A stretch of 64,000 nt of DNA from Propioniciclava coleopterorum (lineage in GTDB: Bacteria > Actinomycetota > Actinomycetes > Propionibacteriales > Propionibacteriaceae): contig NZ_CP049865.1 of NCBI RefSeq assembly GCF_011393335.1, positions 3,180,722 to 3,244,721 of the forward strand. The letters run 5' to 3'. Positions 26,204-35,968 of the stretch are shown in pieces (positions within the stretch are counted from its first letter, which is position 1; every line of letters begins with the position of its first letter). The position numbers and the translations under genes were made by a program. The notes below the pieces were generated by a model. It was given only the letters and a program-made list of their open reading frames with translations. It did no database searches and was not told where the DNA came from.

Positions 26204-28678
26204 ATGGCGACCCGCGCGTCTTCCCCCTCGCGGAGCCGATCGAACGCGTCCACGCGCTCGTCGTCTTCACGTGGCGGAAGCAAATCCAAGAACACGCGTC
26301 GATCCCCCCAGAAGTCCGGGGGCGGCATCGGCGCTCTTTTCGGTGCCCTCGGGCGCGGCCTGACCGCGCTGTGGCGCGGCATCGCCGGCTTCCTGGGCGG
26401 CGTGGTCCGCAGCTTCGGCGCGGGCGTCCGTGATCTGGATCCCGAGCTCCGGCGTGACGGCACCGGGCTGGCCCTGATCGTCCTCGGCGTCGTGGTCGCC
26501 GCCGGGTTCTGGTTCATGCTGCCCGGCGCGTTCGGCGACGGCCTGCGGGCCGGGGTCGCCACCATCTTCGGCGCCCCGTCGATCGTGCTGCCCCTCGCGG
26601 CGTTCGCGATGGCGTGGCGCACCATGCGCGACCCGCAGTCCAACGGCCCCACCGGACGCCAGCCCGTCGGCTGGCTGGTGTTCTGCCTCGGCGTCCTGGG
26701 GCTGTTCTCGGTCGCGCACGACGTCCCCGCGCCCACCCAGCCCGAGCAGATGCAGCACGCCGGCGGCATCCTGGGCTTCATCCCGAGTTCCTTCCTGATG
26801 GACCTCGGCGGGCCCTGGGTCGCCATCCCGGCCCTGCTCGCCATGGCGATCTTCGGCGCGCTGGTCATCACGGGCATCCCGCTGTACGAGGTCCCCGACC
26901 GGATCCGCGCGCTGCGCGAGAAGTACCGCCGGCCCGAGCGCGCCGACGAGCCGACCTACGGGGTCGACGAGGCCTACGACACCCCCCTCGTCACCGACCC
27001 CGACGAGACGCCCGCGCTGGAGCCGCGCTCGCCGCGCCTGGACCGCGACGAGCAGATCAACTTCGACCTCTTCGGCGAGGACGCCGCGCCCGCCCCGGCC
27101 GCCGATCCCGCCCCGGTCACCGCCGGCAGGCCCCCGGCGGCCGAACCCGCGGAACTGCAGCCGCCCGCGCACTCCAACGAGCCGCTGCGCGCCGAGCAGA
27201 CCGTGCTGTCCGGCGACGTCCAGTACCTGCTGCCCGAGCCCGCCCAGCTGAAGGCCGGCAGCGCGCCCAAGGCGCGGACCGAGGCGTCCGACGCCGTCGT
27301 GGGGCGGCTGGCCGAGGTGTTCCGCCAGTTCGACATCGACGCGTCCGTCACCGGCTACACCCGCGGCCCGACGGTCACCCGCTACGAGGTCGAGCTGGGC
27401 CAGGGCGTCAAGGTCGAGAAGGTCACCGCGCTGGGCAAGAACATCGCCTACGCCGTCGCCTCGGCCGACGTCCGGATCCTCAGCCCGATCCCCGGCAAGT
27501 CCGCGATCGGCGTCGAGATCCCGAACACCGACAAGGAGATCGTCTCGCTGGGCGACGTGCTGCGCAGCAACCGCGCGCGCAACGACCACCACCCGATGAC
27601 CGTCGGCCTGGGCAAGGACGTCGAGGGCGGCTACGTGGTGGCCAACCTCGCCAAGATGCCGCACCTGCTGGTCGCGGGCGCCACCGGCTCGGGCAAGTCC
27701 AGCTTCGTGAACTCGATGATCACCTCGATCATGATGCGCGCCACCCCCGACGAGGTGCGCATGCTGCTCGTCGACCCCAAGCGGGTCGAGCTGACCAACT
27801 ACGAGGGCATCCCGCACCTGGTCACGCCGATCATCACCAACCCGAAGAAGGCCGCCGAGGCGCTGCAGTGGGTCTGCCGCGAGATGGACCAGCGCTACGA
27901 CGACCTGGCCGCGTTCGGGTTCCGGCACATCGACGACTTCAACAAGGCCGTCCGCGCGGGCCAGGTGAAGCTGCCCCCGGGCTCCGAGCGGCACCTGGCG
28001 CCCTACCCGTACCTGCTGGTGATCGTCGACGAGCTCGCCGACCTCATGATGGTCGCCCCGCGCGACGTCGAGGACTCGATCGTCCGGATCACGCAGCTCG
28101 CCCGCGCCGCCGGCATCCACCTCGTGCTTGCCACCCAGCGGCCCTCCACCGACGTGGTGACCGGCCTCATCAAGGCCAACGTGCCCTCACGGCTGGCGTT
28201 CGCGACCAGCTCGATGACCGACTCGCGCGTCATCCTCGACCAGCCGGGCGCCGAGAAGCTCGTGGGCCAGGGCGACGGCCTGTTCCTGCCGATGGGGGCG
28301 TCCAAGCCGGTCCGCGTGCAGGGCGCCTGGGTCACCGAGCAGGAGATCCGCGCCGTCGTCAAGCATGTGACCGAGCAGTTGGCGCCGCAGTACCGCGAGG
28401 ACGTCGCCGCGCCGCAGGAGTCGACCAAGGTCGCCGAGGACATCGGCGACGACATGGAACTCGTCCTGGAGGCGGCCCAGCTCGTGGTGAATCTCCAGCT
28501 GGGCTCCACCTCCATGCTGCAGCGCAAGCTGCGCGTGGGCTTCGCCAAGGCGGGGCGCCTCATGGACATCCTCGAGACCCGCGGCATCGTGGGTCCGTCG
28601 GAGGGCTCCAAGCCGCGCGAGGTGCTGGTCAAGCCCGACGACCTGGACGCCGTCCTGGCGAACCTGCAGGAGGGCTGA
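26204..28678 (+). CDS. ftsK: FtsK/SpoIIIE-type DNA translocase
   Basis: Septum-located motor that pumps chromosome ends and supports dimer resolution. 824 residues: a basic Ser/Arg/Lys-rich N-terminus (about 1-45), membrane helices (about 85-225), an acidic/Pro-rich linker, the alpha and beta motor domains with Walker A GATGSGKSSF near residue 492 and Walker B VIVDELADLMM, and a C-terminal gamma winged helix (AAQLVVNLQLGSTSMLQRKL) that reads oriented DNA motifs. The ATG is leaderless. A short-chain dehydrogenase gene starts one base after its stop. Confidence 0.95.
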   Translation: MATRASSPSRSRSNASTRSSSSRGGSKSKNTRRSPQKSGGGIGALFGALGRGLTALWRGIAGFLGGVVRSFGAGVRDLDPELRRDGTGLALIVLGVVVAAGFWFMLPGAFGDGLRAGVATIFGAPSIVLPLAAFAMAWRTMRDPQSNGPTGRQPVGWLVFCLGVLGLFSVAHDVPAPTQPEQMQHAGGILGFIPSSFLMDLGGPWVAIPALLAMAIFGALVITGIPLYEVPDRIRALREKYRRPERADEPTYGVDEAYDTPLVTDPDETPALEPRSPRLDRDEQINFDLFGEDAAPAPAADPAPVTAGRPPAAEPAELQPPAHSNEPLRAEQTVLSGDVQYLLPEPAQLKAGSAPKARTEASDAVVGRLAEVFRQFDIDASVTGYTRGPTVTRYEVELGQGVKVEKVTALGKNIAYAVASADVRILSPIPGKSAIGVEIPNTDKEIVSLGDVLRSNRARNDHHPMTVGLGKDVEGGYVVANLAKMPHLLVAGATGSGKSSFVNSMITSIMMRATPDEVRMLLVDPKRVELTNYEGIPHLVTPIITNPKKAAEALQWVCREMDQRYDDLAAFGFRHIDDFNKAVRAGQVKLPPGSERHLAPYPYLLVIVDELADLMMVAPRDVEDSIVRITQLARAAGIHLVLATQRPSTDVVTGLIKANVPSRLAFATSSMTDSRVILDQPGAEKLVGQGDGLFLPMGASKPVRVQGAWVTEQEIRAVVKHVTEQLAPQYREDVAAPQESTKVAEDIGDDMELVLEAAQLVVNLQLGSTSMLQRKLRVGFAKAGRLMDILETRGIVGPSEGSKPREVLVKPDDLDAVLANLQEG

Positions 28679-28679
28679 C

Positions 28680-29360
28680 GTGCGCACCGTGCTGGTCACC
28701 GGCGGCACCCGCGGCATCGGCCGCGAGATCGTGCGCGCCCTCGCCCCGACGACGCGGGTGATCGTCGGCGGCCGGGACGCCGCCGCGGTCGCCGCGGTCG
28801 TCGCGGAGCACCCCGGGGCGTCCGGCTTCGTGGCCGACCTGGGCGATCCGGACGCCGTCGCCCGCGCCGTCGCGGGGCTGGGGGAGCGCCTGGACGCCGT
28901 CGTGCACAGCGCCGGCGTCGTCAGCCACGGCAGGGCCGACGAGCTGTCCTGGGACGAGTGGCGCCGCGTGCTCGACCTCAACGTGATCGCGGTCGCCGAG
29001 CTGACCCGGCTGCTGCTGCCGCGGCTGCGGGCCGCCCGCGGCCAGGTGGTCGTCCTCAACTCCGGGGCGGGGTTCACCGCCGGCCCCGGGAGCGCCATCT
29101 ACGCGGCGTCGAAGTTCGCCGTGCGCGCCTGGACCGACGCGCTGCGCGCCGAGGAGCGCGGCGTGCTCCGCGTCACGTCGGTGCACCCCGGACGGGTGGA
29201 CACCGACATGCAGCGCGAACTGCAGGCCGCCGAGGGGCGCGCGGACTACGACACCTCGCAGGTGATGACGGCCGCCGCGGTCGCCGGCGCCGTCGCGTTC
29301 GCCCTGGACGCACCCGCCGACGCGTGCGTCGAGACGGTCTCGGTGCGGCCCGCGGGCTGA
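28680..29360 (+). CDS. Short-chain dehydrogenase/reductase
   Basis: NAD(P)-dependent oxidoreductase of the classical SDR family, 226 residues. The cofactor motif is TGGTRGIGRE, followed by VHSAGV (NAG-equivalent), LNSGAGF (catalytic Ser), IYAASKFAVRAW (Tyr-x3-Lys) and VHPGRVDTDM. Substrate is unknown. The GTG start lies one base after the ftsK stop, so it is probably co-transcribed with ftsK although no functional link is evident. Confidence 0.85.
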   Translation: MRTVLVTGGTRGIGREIVRALAPTTRVIVGGRDAAAVAAVVAEHPGASGFVADLGDPDAVARAVAGLGERLDAVVHSAGVVSHGRADELSWDEWRRVLDLNVIAVAELTRLLLPRLRAARGQVVVLNSGAGFTAGPGSAIYAASKFAVRAWTDALRAEERGVLRVTSVHPGRVDTDMQRELQAAEGRADYDTSQVMTAAAVAGAVAFALDAPADACVETVSVRPAG

Positions 29361-29461
29361 CACCGTCACCTCGCTCGTCCACGGTTCGGCGGGTCGGGCA
29401 CCCGGGGTCTCCCCGTCGCTCCCACCCGGACGCCGGGAGCGCGGGTGTCGGCGCCGCGTCC

Positions 29462-29467
29462 TAGGCT
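29462..29467 (+). promoter_or_regulatory. -10 element of the leaderless aldo/keto reductase gene
   Basis: TAGGCT, 6 bases before the ATG at 29474, no ribosome site. Confidence 0.52.
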
Positions 29468-29473
29468 GGGCGC

Positions 29474-30373
29474 ATGACCGTTACCAAGCAGCGCACCATC
29501 GGGCGCTACACCGTGTCCGCCATCGGCTTGGGCGCCATGCCCTTCTCGATGGGGGGCAACACCAAGCCGAGCCACGAGCAGGCCGTCGCGACCGTCCACG
29601 CGGCCCTGGACGCCGGCGTGACGCTCATCGACACCGCCGACATCTACGCGCCCAGCTGGGACACCATGGGCCACAACGAGCGCATCGTGGCCGAGGCGCT
29701 CGCGTCCTGGGGCGGCGACCGCAGCGGCGTCGTCGTCGCGTCCAAGGGCGGCATCACCCGCAAGTCGGCCGAGCAGGACTTCCGCCGCGACGGCTCCGTG
29801 GAGTACCTGCGCGAGGCCGCACTGGCGTCCCGCGAGCGCCTGGGTGTGGAGAGCATCGACCTCTACTACTGGCACCGCCCCGACCGTCACCGCCGCTACG
29901 GCGAGTCGATCGAGGCCCTGGCCACGCTGAAGGAGGAGGGCATCATCACCGAGATCGGCATCTCGAACGCCAACGTCGAGGAGATCCGGGTCGCGGTCGA
30001 GGTGCTGGGCGACGGCGGGCTGGCGGCGGTGCAGAACGAGTTCTCGCCCAGGTTCAACCACACCTCCTACCCGGAGCTGCAGTACTGCCACAAGCACGGC
30101 ATCGCCTTCCTGCCCTGGTCGCCGCTGGGCGGCACCAGCGGCGGCGCGGTGGCGGTGGGGGACCGGTTCCCCGTCATCGGCGAGGTGGCCCGCGCCCACC
30201 ACGCGTCCCCGCAGCAGGTCACCCTGGCCTGGGAGCTGTCGCTGGCCGACAACGTCATCCCGATCCCCGGCGCGTCCAAGCCGGCCTCCATCGTCAACTC
30301 GGCGGCGGCGATCGACCTGGAGCTGACCGAGGCGGAGCTCGAAGCCATCAGCGCGGCGGTGCTGAACCGGTGA
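29474..30373 (+). CDS. Aldo/keto reductase
   Basis: NADPH-dependent carbonyl reductase of the AKR TIM-barrel family, 299 residues. The catalytic tetrad is visible as Asp and Tyr in LIDTADIYAP, Lys in VVASKGG and His in LYYWHRPDRH. NADPH contacts are in the C-terminal NVIPIPGASKPASIVNSAAA segment. Substrate unknown. It starts from its own leaderless promoter and its stop overlaps the GTG of the polysaccharide deacetylase gene. Confidence 0.9.
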   Translation: MTVTKQRTIGRYTVSAIGLGAMPFSMGGNTKPSHEQAVATVHAALDAGVTLIDTADIYAPSWDTMGHNERIVAEALASWGGDRSGVVVASKGGITRKSAEQDFRRDGSVEYLREAALASRERLGVESIDLYYWHRPDRHRRYGESIEALATLKEEGIITEIGISNANVEEIRVAVEVLGDGGLAAVQNEFSPRFNHTSYPELQYCHKHGIAFLPWSPLGGTSGGAVAVGDRFPVIGEVARAHHASPQQVTLAWELSLADNVIPIPGASKPASIVNSAAAIDLELTEAELEAISAAVLNR

Positions 30374-31095
30374 GCCCCACCCGACGGACGCGGCGGGCGC
30401 TGATCGCGCTCGCCGCGTCCGCCGTGGTGCTCTCCCTGCTCGCCGTCGGCGGCTACGCGCTGATGAACAGCAGGACGGCGCAGGTCGCCGGGCGGCTGGT
30501 CGACCGCGTCGAGACGGCGGAGAAGGTGGTCGCGCTCACCTTCGACGACGGCCCGACGGCCGCCGACACCGACGCGATCCTTTGGCTGTTGGCCCAGCGC
30601 GGCGTGCCGGCGACGTTCTACGTCAACGGCGGCGTCGCCGCGGCCAACCCGGGCCAGCTCGAGCGCCTCGTCGCTGCCGGCCACGAGCTCGGCAACCACA
30701 CCCAGGACCACAAGCGCCTGATCTTCGTCACCCCCGACGGCGTCGCCGCGCAGGTCGAACCGACCGACGCCGCCATCCGCGCCGCGGGGTACGACGGCCC
30801 GATCACGTTCCGGCCGCCGAACGCCAAGAAGCTGGTCGTGGCGCCGGTGTGGCTGGCCCAGCACGACCGCACCACCGTGATGTGGGACGTGGAGGCCGAG
30901 GACTTCGGCGGCGGCCCGCCGCAGCCGGCCTCCGACATCGCCGAGCGGGTGCTCGCGCAGGTGCGCCCCGGCTCAATCGTCCTGCTGCACCCCTGGAACG
31001 GCCGCGCCGCGACCCAGGAGGCCACCGGCGAGGTGATCGACGAGCTGCGCCGGCGCGGCTACCGCTTCGTCACCGTGTCCGAACTCATCGGCTGA
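30370..31095 (+). CDS. Membrane-anchored polysaccharide deacetylase (NodB domain)
   Basis: Predicted extracytoplasmic carbohydrate esterase family 4 enzyme removing N-acetyl groups from glycans, plausibly peptidoglycan. 241 residues with an N-terminal signal anchor (about 10-32) and a NodB domain showing TFDDGPT (catalytic and metal Asp), HELGNHTQDHK (metal His pair), FRPPNAKK where RPPYG is usual, and IVLLHPWNG. The altered RPPNAKK loop may change substrate or activity. Translation is coupled to the aldo/keto reductase (GTGA overlap). Confidence 0.88.
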   Translation: MSPTRRTRRALIALAASAVVLSLLAVGGYALMNSRTAQVAGRLVDRVETAEKVVALTFDDGPTAADTDAILWLLAQRGVPATFYVNGGVAAANPGQLERLVAAGHELGNHTQDHKRLIFVTPDGVAAQVEPTDAAIRAAGYDGPITFRPPNAKKLVVAPVWLAQHDRTTVMWDVEAEDFGGGPPQPASDIAERVLAQVRPGSIVLLHPWNGRAATQEATGEVIDELRRRGYRFVTVSELIG

Positions 31096-31114
31096 CGCTG
31101 TCGGCTCGGGCGGC

Positions 31115-31120
31115 TAGCGT
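31115..31120 (+). promoter_or_regulatory. -10 element of the ABM-domain gene
   Basis: TAGCGT about 31 bases before the ATG at 31152; the leader carries CTGGAGG. Confidence 0.4.
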
Positions 31121-31151
31121 GGGCGCAACGACGACGAACCTGGAGGTGGCG

Positions 31152-31472
31152 ATGATCTTCATCTGCGTGAAGTGGACCGTGAAGCCCGAGTACGCCGACG
31201 ACTGGATCGAGCTGACCCGCCCCTTCACCGAGGCGACCCGCGCCGAGCCGGGCAACCTCTTCTTCGAGTGGTCCCGCAGCGTCGAGGACCCGAACCAGTA
31301 CGTGCTGATCGAGGCCTTCCGTGAGGACGCCGCCGAGGCGCACGTCACCAGCGACCACTTCCGGGCCGCCCAGGCCGAACTCCCGCAGTACCTGCCGGTC
31401 ACCCCGCGGGTGCGCAACGTGGTCATGCCGGGCGACCACTGGGACGAGCTGGGCGAGTTCCGCGTCGACTAG
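31152..31472 (+). CDS. ABM-domain (YgiN-like) putative monooxygenase
   Basis: Small dimeric alpha/beta-barrel protein of the antibiotic biosynthesis monooxygenase family, 106 residues. The pattern IFICVKWTVKPEYADDWIEL, EPGNLFFEWSRS, YVLIEAFRED and SDHFRAAQAEL is typical of YgiN-like proteins, some of which oxidise quinols. Substrate unknown. The ATG follows CTGGAGG and the gene has its own -10. Confidence 0.85.
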   Translation: MIFICVKWTVKPEYADDWIELTRPFTEATRAEPGNLFFEWSRSVEDPNQYVLIEAFREDAAEAHVTSDHFRAAQAELPQYLPVTPRVRNVVMPGDHWDELGEFRVD

Positions 31473-31514
31473 GCCGAACACCGCGGACGCCCCGGCCCGC
31501 GCGGCCCGCTGGGC

Positions 31515-31520
31515 TAGCCT
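31515..31520 (+). promoter_or_regulatory. -10 element of leaderless rimO
   Basis: TAGCCT, 6 bases before the GTG at 31527, no ribosome site. Confidence 0.52.
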
Positions 31521-31526
31521 GGGTCG

Positions 31527-32969
31527 GTGACCTCCTCGACCCGTGTCCATATCGTCTCGTTGGGCTGCGCGCGCAACGACGTCGATTCCGAAGAGCTCGC
31601 CGGGCGCCTCGAGGCGGGCGGCTTCCTGCTGGTGGACGAGCCGCAGGAGGCCGAGGCGGTCGTCGTGAACACGTGCGGGTTCATCGAGTCGGCCAAGAAG
31701 GACTCCATCGACACCCTGCTGGCCGCCTCCGACCTCAAGGGCAACGGCACCACGCAACGCGTCGTCGCGGTCGGGTGCATGGCCGAGCGGTACGGCACGG
31801 AGCTCGCCGACGCGCTGCCCGAGGCGGACGCCGTGCTCGGCTTCGACGACTACGCCGACATCGACGCCAAGCTGCGCCTGATCATGTCCGGCGCCCACCT
31901 GGAGGCGCACACGCCGACCGACCGGCGCCGGCTGCTGCCGGTGTCCCCGGCGCAGCGGCAGGCGGCCGCGCCCGGCGTCGCCATCCCCGGCATGGGCGCC
32001 CCCGACCTCCCGGCGGGCGTCGCGCCGGCGTCCGGCCCGCGCGCCGTGCGCCGCCGGATCGGCGGCGGCCCGTCCGCGCCCGTCAAGATCGCCTCGGGCT
32101 GCGACCGGCGCTGCGCGTTCTGCGCCATCCCCAGCTTCCGCGGCTCGTTCGTCTCCCGCCCGATCGACGACATCGTCGCCGAGGCGTCCTGGCTGGTCGA
32201 CCACGGCGTGCGCGAGGTGTTCCTGGTCAGCGAGAACACGTCCTCCTACGGCAAGGACCTGGGCGAGCTGGGCGCGCTGGAGACGCTGCTGCACCGGCTG
32301 GACGCCGTCGCGGGCCTCGACCAGATCCGCGTGTCCTACCTCCAGCCCGCCGAGATCCGCCCCGGGCTGATCGAGACGATGTGCGGCCTCGGGAAGGTGG
32401 TGCCGTACTTCGACCTGAGCTTCCAGCACGCCGCCCCCGCCGTGCTGCGCCGGATGCGGCGCTTCGGCGATCCCGACAGCTTCGGTGACCTCCTGGAGCG
32501 GATCCGGCGGCTCAGCCCGCGCGCCGGCGTCCGCAGCAACGTCATCGTCGGGTTCCCCGGCGAGACCGAGGCCGACGTCGAGATCCTGGCCGAGTTCCTG
32601 TCGACGGCGCGCCTGGACGCCCTGGGCGTCTTCGCGTACTCCGACGAGGAGGGCACCGAGGGCGTCCGGCTCGCCGACCACGTGCCCGACGACGTCATCG
32701 AGGAGCGCTACGCCCGCCTCAGCGACCTGGCGACCTCGCTGGTGGAGGAGCGGGCGCTGGAGCGCGTCGGGGAGCCCGTGCGCGTCCTGATCGAGGCCAT
32801 CGAGGACGGCGTCCCGGTCGGACGCGCCGAGCACCAGGGCCCCGAGGTGGACGGCGTGACGTCGTTCCCCGACGCCGGAGCGTCCCTGGCGGTCGGCGAC
32901 CTCGCCTGGGGTAGGGTCGTGGCAGCCGAAGGGGTCGATCTCATCGCGCGCGAGGAGCAGCCGTCATGA
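31527..32969 (+). CDS. rimO: Ribosomal protein uS12 methylthiotransferase
   Basis: Radical-SAM enzyme that methylthiolates an aspartate of ribosomal protein S12. 480 residues: an N-terminal UPF0004 domain with cluster Cys residues (SLGCARNDVDSEEL, VVNTCGFI, VGCMAERYG), the radical-SAM motif SGCDRRCAFCAIPSF and a C-terminal TRAM domain. A linker rich in Ala, Pro and Gly (about 140-180) precedes the SAM motif and is longer than in the E. coli enzyme. Its last codons overlap the start of pgsA. Confidence 0.94.
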   Translation: MTSSTRVHIVSLGCARNDVDSEELAGRLEAGGFLLVDEPQEAEAVVVNTCGFIESAKKDSIDTLLAASDLKGNGTTQRVVAVGCMAERYGTELADALPEADAVLGFDDYADIDAKLRLIMSGAHLEAHTPTDRRRLLPVSPAQRQAAAPGVAIPGMGAPDLPAGVAPASGPRAVRRRIGGGPSAPVKIASGCDRRCAFCAIPSFRGSFVSRPIDDIVAEASWLVDHGVREVFLVSENTSSYGKDLGELGALETLLHRLDAVAGLDQIRVSYLQPAEIRPGLIETMCGLGKVVPYFDLSFQHAAPAVLRRMRRFGDPDSFGDLLERIRRLSPRAGVRSNVIVGFPGETEADVEILAEFLSTARLDALGVFAYSDEEGTEGVRLADHVPDDVIEERYARLSDLATSLVEERALERVGEPVRVLIEAIEDGVPVGRAEHQGPEVDGVTSFPDAGASLAVGDLAWGRVVAAEGVDLIAREEQPS

Positions 32970-33568
32970 CCGAGCAGGCCAAGGTCAGTAACTGGAACGT
33001 GCCGAACATCCTGACGGCCGTCCGGATGGTCATGGTGCCCATCTTCGCGTGGGTACTGCTGGCCCATCCCCAGGACCCGACGATGCGCTGGATCGCCACC
33101 GCCGTCTTCCTGGTCGCGATCGCCACCGACGCCCTCGACGGGCGGATCGCCCGCAAGTACAACCTCATCACCGACTTCGGCAAGCTCTGGGACCCGATCG
33201 CCGACAAGGCGCTCACCGGCATGGCCTTCATCGGCCTGTCGATCCTGGCCGAGCTGCCCTGGTGGATCACCATCATCATCCTGGTGCGCGAGTGGGGCAT
33301 CACGGCGCTGCGCTGGGCGATCATGAAGTACGGCGTCATGGCCGCCAACCGGGGCGGCAAGCTCAAGACCGTCATGCAGTCCGTCGCGCTCGCGATGTTC
33401 CTGCCGGGGCTGCAGTTCATGCCCGCCGTGTGGGACATCATCGCCTGGATCGCCATGATCCTCGCCTTCGCGCTCACGGTCCTCACCGGGCTGGACTACC
33501 TGCGCGAGGCCAACAAGCTGCGCGCCACCTACCTGGCCGAACACCCCGAGGAAGGCAGCCGCCGATGA
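32966..33568 (+). CDS. pgsA: CDP-diacylglycerol--glycerol-3-phosphate 3-phosphatidyltransferase
   Basis: Membrane enzyme making phosphatidylglycerol phosphate. 200 residues with about five membrane helices. The CDP-alcohol phosphotransferase motif DG-x2-AR-x8-G-x3-D-x3-D is complete in [20 protein letters not shown]. It overlaps rimO by four bases and cinA by four (ATGA), so rimO-pgsA-cinA is one coupled operon. Confidence 0.94.
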   Translation: MTEQAKVSNWNVPNILTAVRMVMVPIFAWVLLAHPQDPTMRWIATAVFLVAIATDALDGRIARKYNLITDFGKLWDPIADKALTGMAFIGLSILAELPWWITIIILVREWGITALRWAIMKYGVMAANRGGKLKTVMQSVALAMFLPGLQFMPAVWDIIAWIAMILAFALTVLTGLDYLREANKLRATYLAEHPEEGSRR

Positions 33569-34056
33569 GCGAACTCGCGAGCAAGGTCATCCGCACCCTC
33601 ACCGAACGCTCGCTGTCGCTGGCCGCGGCCGAATCGTTGACCGGCGGGCTGCTCGGGGCGACCCTCACCGACGTGCCCGGGGCGTCGCAGGTGTACGTGG
33701 GCGGCACCATCGCCTACGCCACCCCGATGAAGACGGCCCTGCTGGGGATCGACCCCCACGTCATCGCCCAGCACACCGTGGTCAGCGAGCAGGTGGCCCT
33801 CGAGATGGCGATCGGGCTACAGCAGCGCACGGGCGCCGACTGGGTGATCGCCGTCACCGGCGTCGCCGGTCCCGACCCGCAGCAGGGGCACGCGCCGGGC
33901 GAGGTGTGGGTCTGCGTGGCCGGCCCGCGCGTCCCGAACACGCCGCAGTTCCAGCAGACCGAGCGGTTCCAGTTCGAGGGCGACCGGGACGCCGTACGGC
34001 GCCAGACCATCGACGCCGCCTTCGGGATGCTGCTCCGCGCGGCCTCGCCCGTGTAG
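33565..34056 (+). CDS. CinA-family nicotinamide-nucleotide amidohydrolase (PncC domain)
   Basis: Stand-alone CinA C-terminal domain, 163 residues. Such proteins deamidate nicotinamide mononucleotide in pyridine salvage. Family segments are [33 protein letters not shown] and [20 protein letters not shown]. The N-terminal MoaB-like CinA domain is absent, as usual in this operon. ATG 33565 overlaps the pgsA stop. Confidence 0.9.
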   Translation: MSELASKVIRTLTERSLSLAAAESLTGGLLGATLTDVPGASQVYVGGTIAYATPMKTALLGIDPHVIAQHTVVSEQVALEMAIGLQQRTGADWVIAVTGVAGPDPQQGHAPGEVWVCVAGPRVPNTPQFQQTERFQFEGDRDAVRRQTIDAAFGMLLRAASPV

Positions 34057-34172
34057 GTTGGGGGAACATTCCGCCGCGCCACGGCGTTGTGGATGAGTCG
34101 CCTCCCGCTCGCCGCCCCCAGGGCGCGGGCGAGGGGCGCTGGATGGACAGAGACGGGAAGGGAGGTCCGGGC

Positions 34173-34466
34173 ATGGCCGAGGTACTGATGCGAGACATGG
34201 TGGGTCAGACGCTGCGCGAACTGCGCCGCACGTCGGGCAAGACACTGCGCGACGTCTCCGGTTCGGCGCGCGTCAGCCTGGGCTACCTGTCCGAGGTCGA
34301 GCGGGGCCAGAAGGAGGCGTCCAGCGAACTGCTGAACGCGATCTGCGGCGCCCTGGACGTCGACCTGTCGGAGATGCTGCGGCTGACGAGCGAGCGCGTC
34401 GCCGCGCACGAGTCGGTCACCACCCTGCCGGTGCGCGCGATGGCGCCGCAGGCCGCGGTCGCCTGA
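34173..34466 (+). CDS. clgR: ClgR-like helix-turn-helix regulator
   Basis: XRE-family DNA-binding protein of 97 residues, with the helix-turn-helix at about 10-65 ([32 protein letters not shown]) and a short tail. Its place between cinA and recA is that of ClgR, the activator of clp protease genes in actinobacteria; the ending in Ala-Ala-Val-Ala resembles a Clp degradation tail (inference). ATG 34173 follows GGGAGG; longer in-frame starts upstream run through non-coding sequence. No confident ClgR operator was found here. Confidence 0.85.
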   Translation: MAEVLMRDMVGQTLRELRRTSGKTLRDVSGSARVSLGYLSEVERGQKEASSELLNAICGALDVDLSEMLRLTSERVAAHESVTTLPVRAMAPQAAVA

Positions 34467-34469
34467 CCG

Positions 34470-34664
34470 TTGCGCGAGCAGGAGTTGTGGCGCCGGATCC
34501 GGGCGCACGTGGGCGCGGCGCACGCCGACACCTGGGCCCGTGACGTGGTCCTGATGGACCTGGGCGACCGGACCGTGCTGGAGGCGTTGGACGCCGGCGT
34601 CGGCGCCCAGCGGGTCTGGCGGGCCGTGTGGTCGTTCCTCGACCTGCCCGAGTCCGAGCGCTGA
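34470..34664 (+). CDS. DUF3046 protein
   Basis: Small actinobacterial protein of 64 residues, starting from TTG. The family pattern LWRRIRAHVGAAHADTWARD and LGDRTVLEALDAGV and VWRAVW is intact. Function unknown; it almost always lies just upstream of recA in actinobacteria. It begins three bases after the clgR stop. Confidence 0.88.
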   Translation: MREQELWRRIRAHVGAAHADTWARDVVLMDLGDRTVLEALDAGVGAQRVWRAVWSFLDLPESER

Positions 34665-34692
34665 CGCGACACGCGGCGCGTCGCTTCCCGTT

Positions 34693-34706
34693 CGAACGTG
34701 TGTTCG
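34693..34706 (+). promoter_or_regulatory. SOS box (LexA site) of recA
   Basis: CGAACGTGTGTTCG is a perfect CGAAC-N4-GTTCG site in the 175-base gap before recA. It predicts LexA repression of recA and recX. Confidence 0.85.
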
Positions 34707-34839
34707 GTAATCTGAGGCGTGCCGTGAGGGTTGCGGGGCCATCCTGACGAAATGTCGGACCGGGTGCCTAACGTGAACGGTGTCGGGGTTCCCCACCCCA
34801 TCACAGGTCCACCACGCGGTGATAGACGAGAGGAACGTC

Positions 34840-35894
34840 ATGGCGGTTGCAGATCGCGAGAAGGCACTCGAAGCGGCCCTCGCCCAGATTGAGAAGGCCC
34901 ACGGCAAGGGTTCGGTGATGCGTCTCGGCGAGGAGACCCGCCTGCCCATCGAGGTGATCCCACCGGCTCCATCGCCCTCGACGTGGCGCTCGGCATCGGC
35001 GGCCTGCCCCGCGGTCGCGTCGTCGAGATCTACGGCCCGGAGTCCTCCGGTAAGACCACGGTGGCGCTGCACGCCATCGCCAACGCCCAGGCGGCCGGCG
35101 GCATCTGCGCCTTCATCGACGCCGAGCACGCGCTCGACCCCGACTACGCCGCCAAGCTGGGCGTCGACACCGACGCGCTGCTGGTCAGCCAGCCCGACAA
35201 CGGCGAGCAGGCCCTGGAGATCGCCGACATGCTGGTCCGCTCCGGCGCGCTGGCGCTGATCGTGATCGACTCGGTGGCCGCCCTGACGCCGCGCGCCGAG
35301 ATCGAGGGCGAGATGGGCGACAGCCACGTCGGCCTGCAGGCCCGCCTGATGAGCCAGGCGCTGCGCAAGATGACCGGCGCGCTGTCCGGCTCGGGCACCA
35401 CCGCCATCTTCATCAACCAGCTGCGCGAGAAGATCGGAGTCATGTTCGGTTCGCCCGAGACCACCACCGGCGGCCGCGCGCTGAAGTTCTACTCCTCGGT
35501 CCGCCTCGACGTGCGCCGCATCGAGACCCTCAAGGACGGCTCCGAGGCCGTCGGCAACCGCACCCGCGTTAAGGTGGTCAAGAACAAGGTCGCCCCGCCC
35601 TTCAAGCAGGCCGAGTTCGACATCGTCTACGGCGCCGGGATCAGCCGCGAGGGCAGCCTGATCGACCTGGGCGTCGAGCACGGCTTCATCCGCAAGGCCG
35701 GCGCCTGGTTCACCTACGAGGGCGACCAGCTCGGCCAGGGCAAGGAGAACGCGCGCAACTACCTGCGCAACAACCCCGAGGTCGCCAACGAGATCGAGCA
35801 GCGCATCAAGACCAAGCTGGGCATCGGCGTGAAGCCGGCCGACGGCGAGGTGCCCGAGGGCATCGACCCGGTCACCGGCGAGGTGGTGTTCTGA
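34840..35894 (+). CDS. recA: Recombinase A (one apparent frameshift)
   Basis: DNA strand-exchange protein and LexA coprotease. After adding one C to the CCC run 34959-34961 the protein is continuous at 351 residues, beginning [20 protein letters not shown]. Walker [10 protein letters not shown] lies at 66-74; [10 protein letters not shown] is the Walker B region; loop L1/L2 segments and [19 protein letters not shown] are intact. The ATG follows GAGAGGAAC. No intein is present, unlike M. tuberculosis. A true frameshift this early would abolish function, so sequencing error is preferred. Confidence 0.95.
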
Positions 35895-35968
35895 CCGGGC
35901 GCCGAGGGCGTCCCGGCCGGGAGGAGCCGGCGGACCTGGGCGACCAGACCCCGGCCGATCCCCACGCC

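Noticed and set aside
34057-34172. A ClgR operator upstream of clgR
   Set aside because: CGCCG...CGGCG occurs, but its spacing does not fit the ClgR consensus and such GC palindromes are common here.
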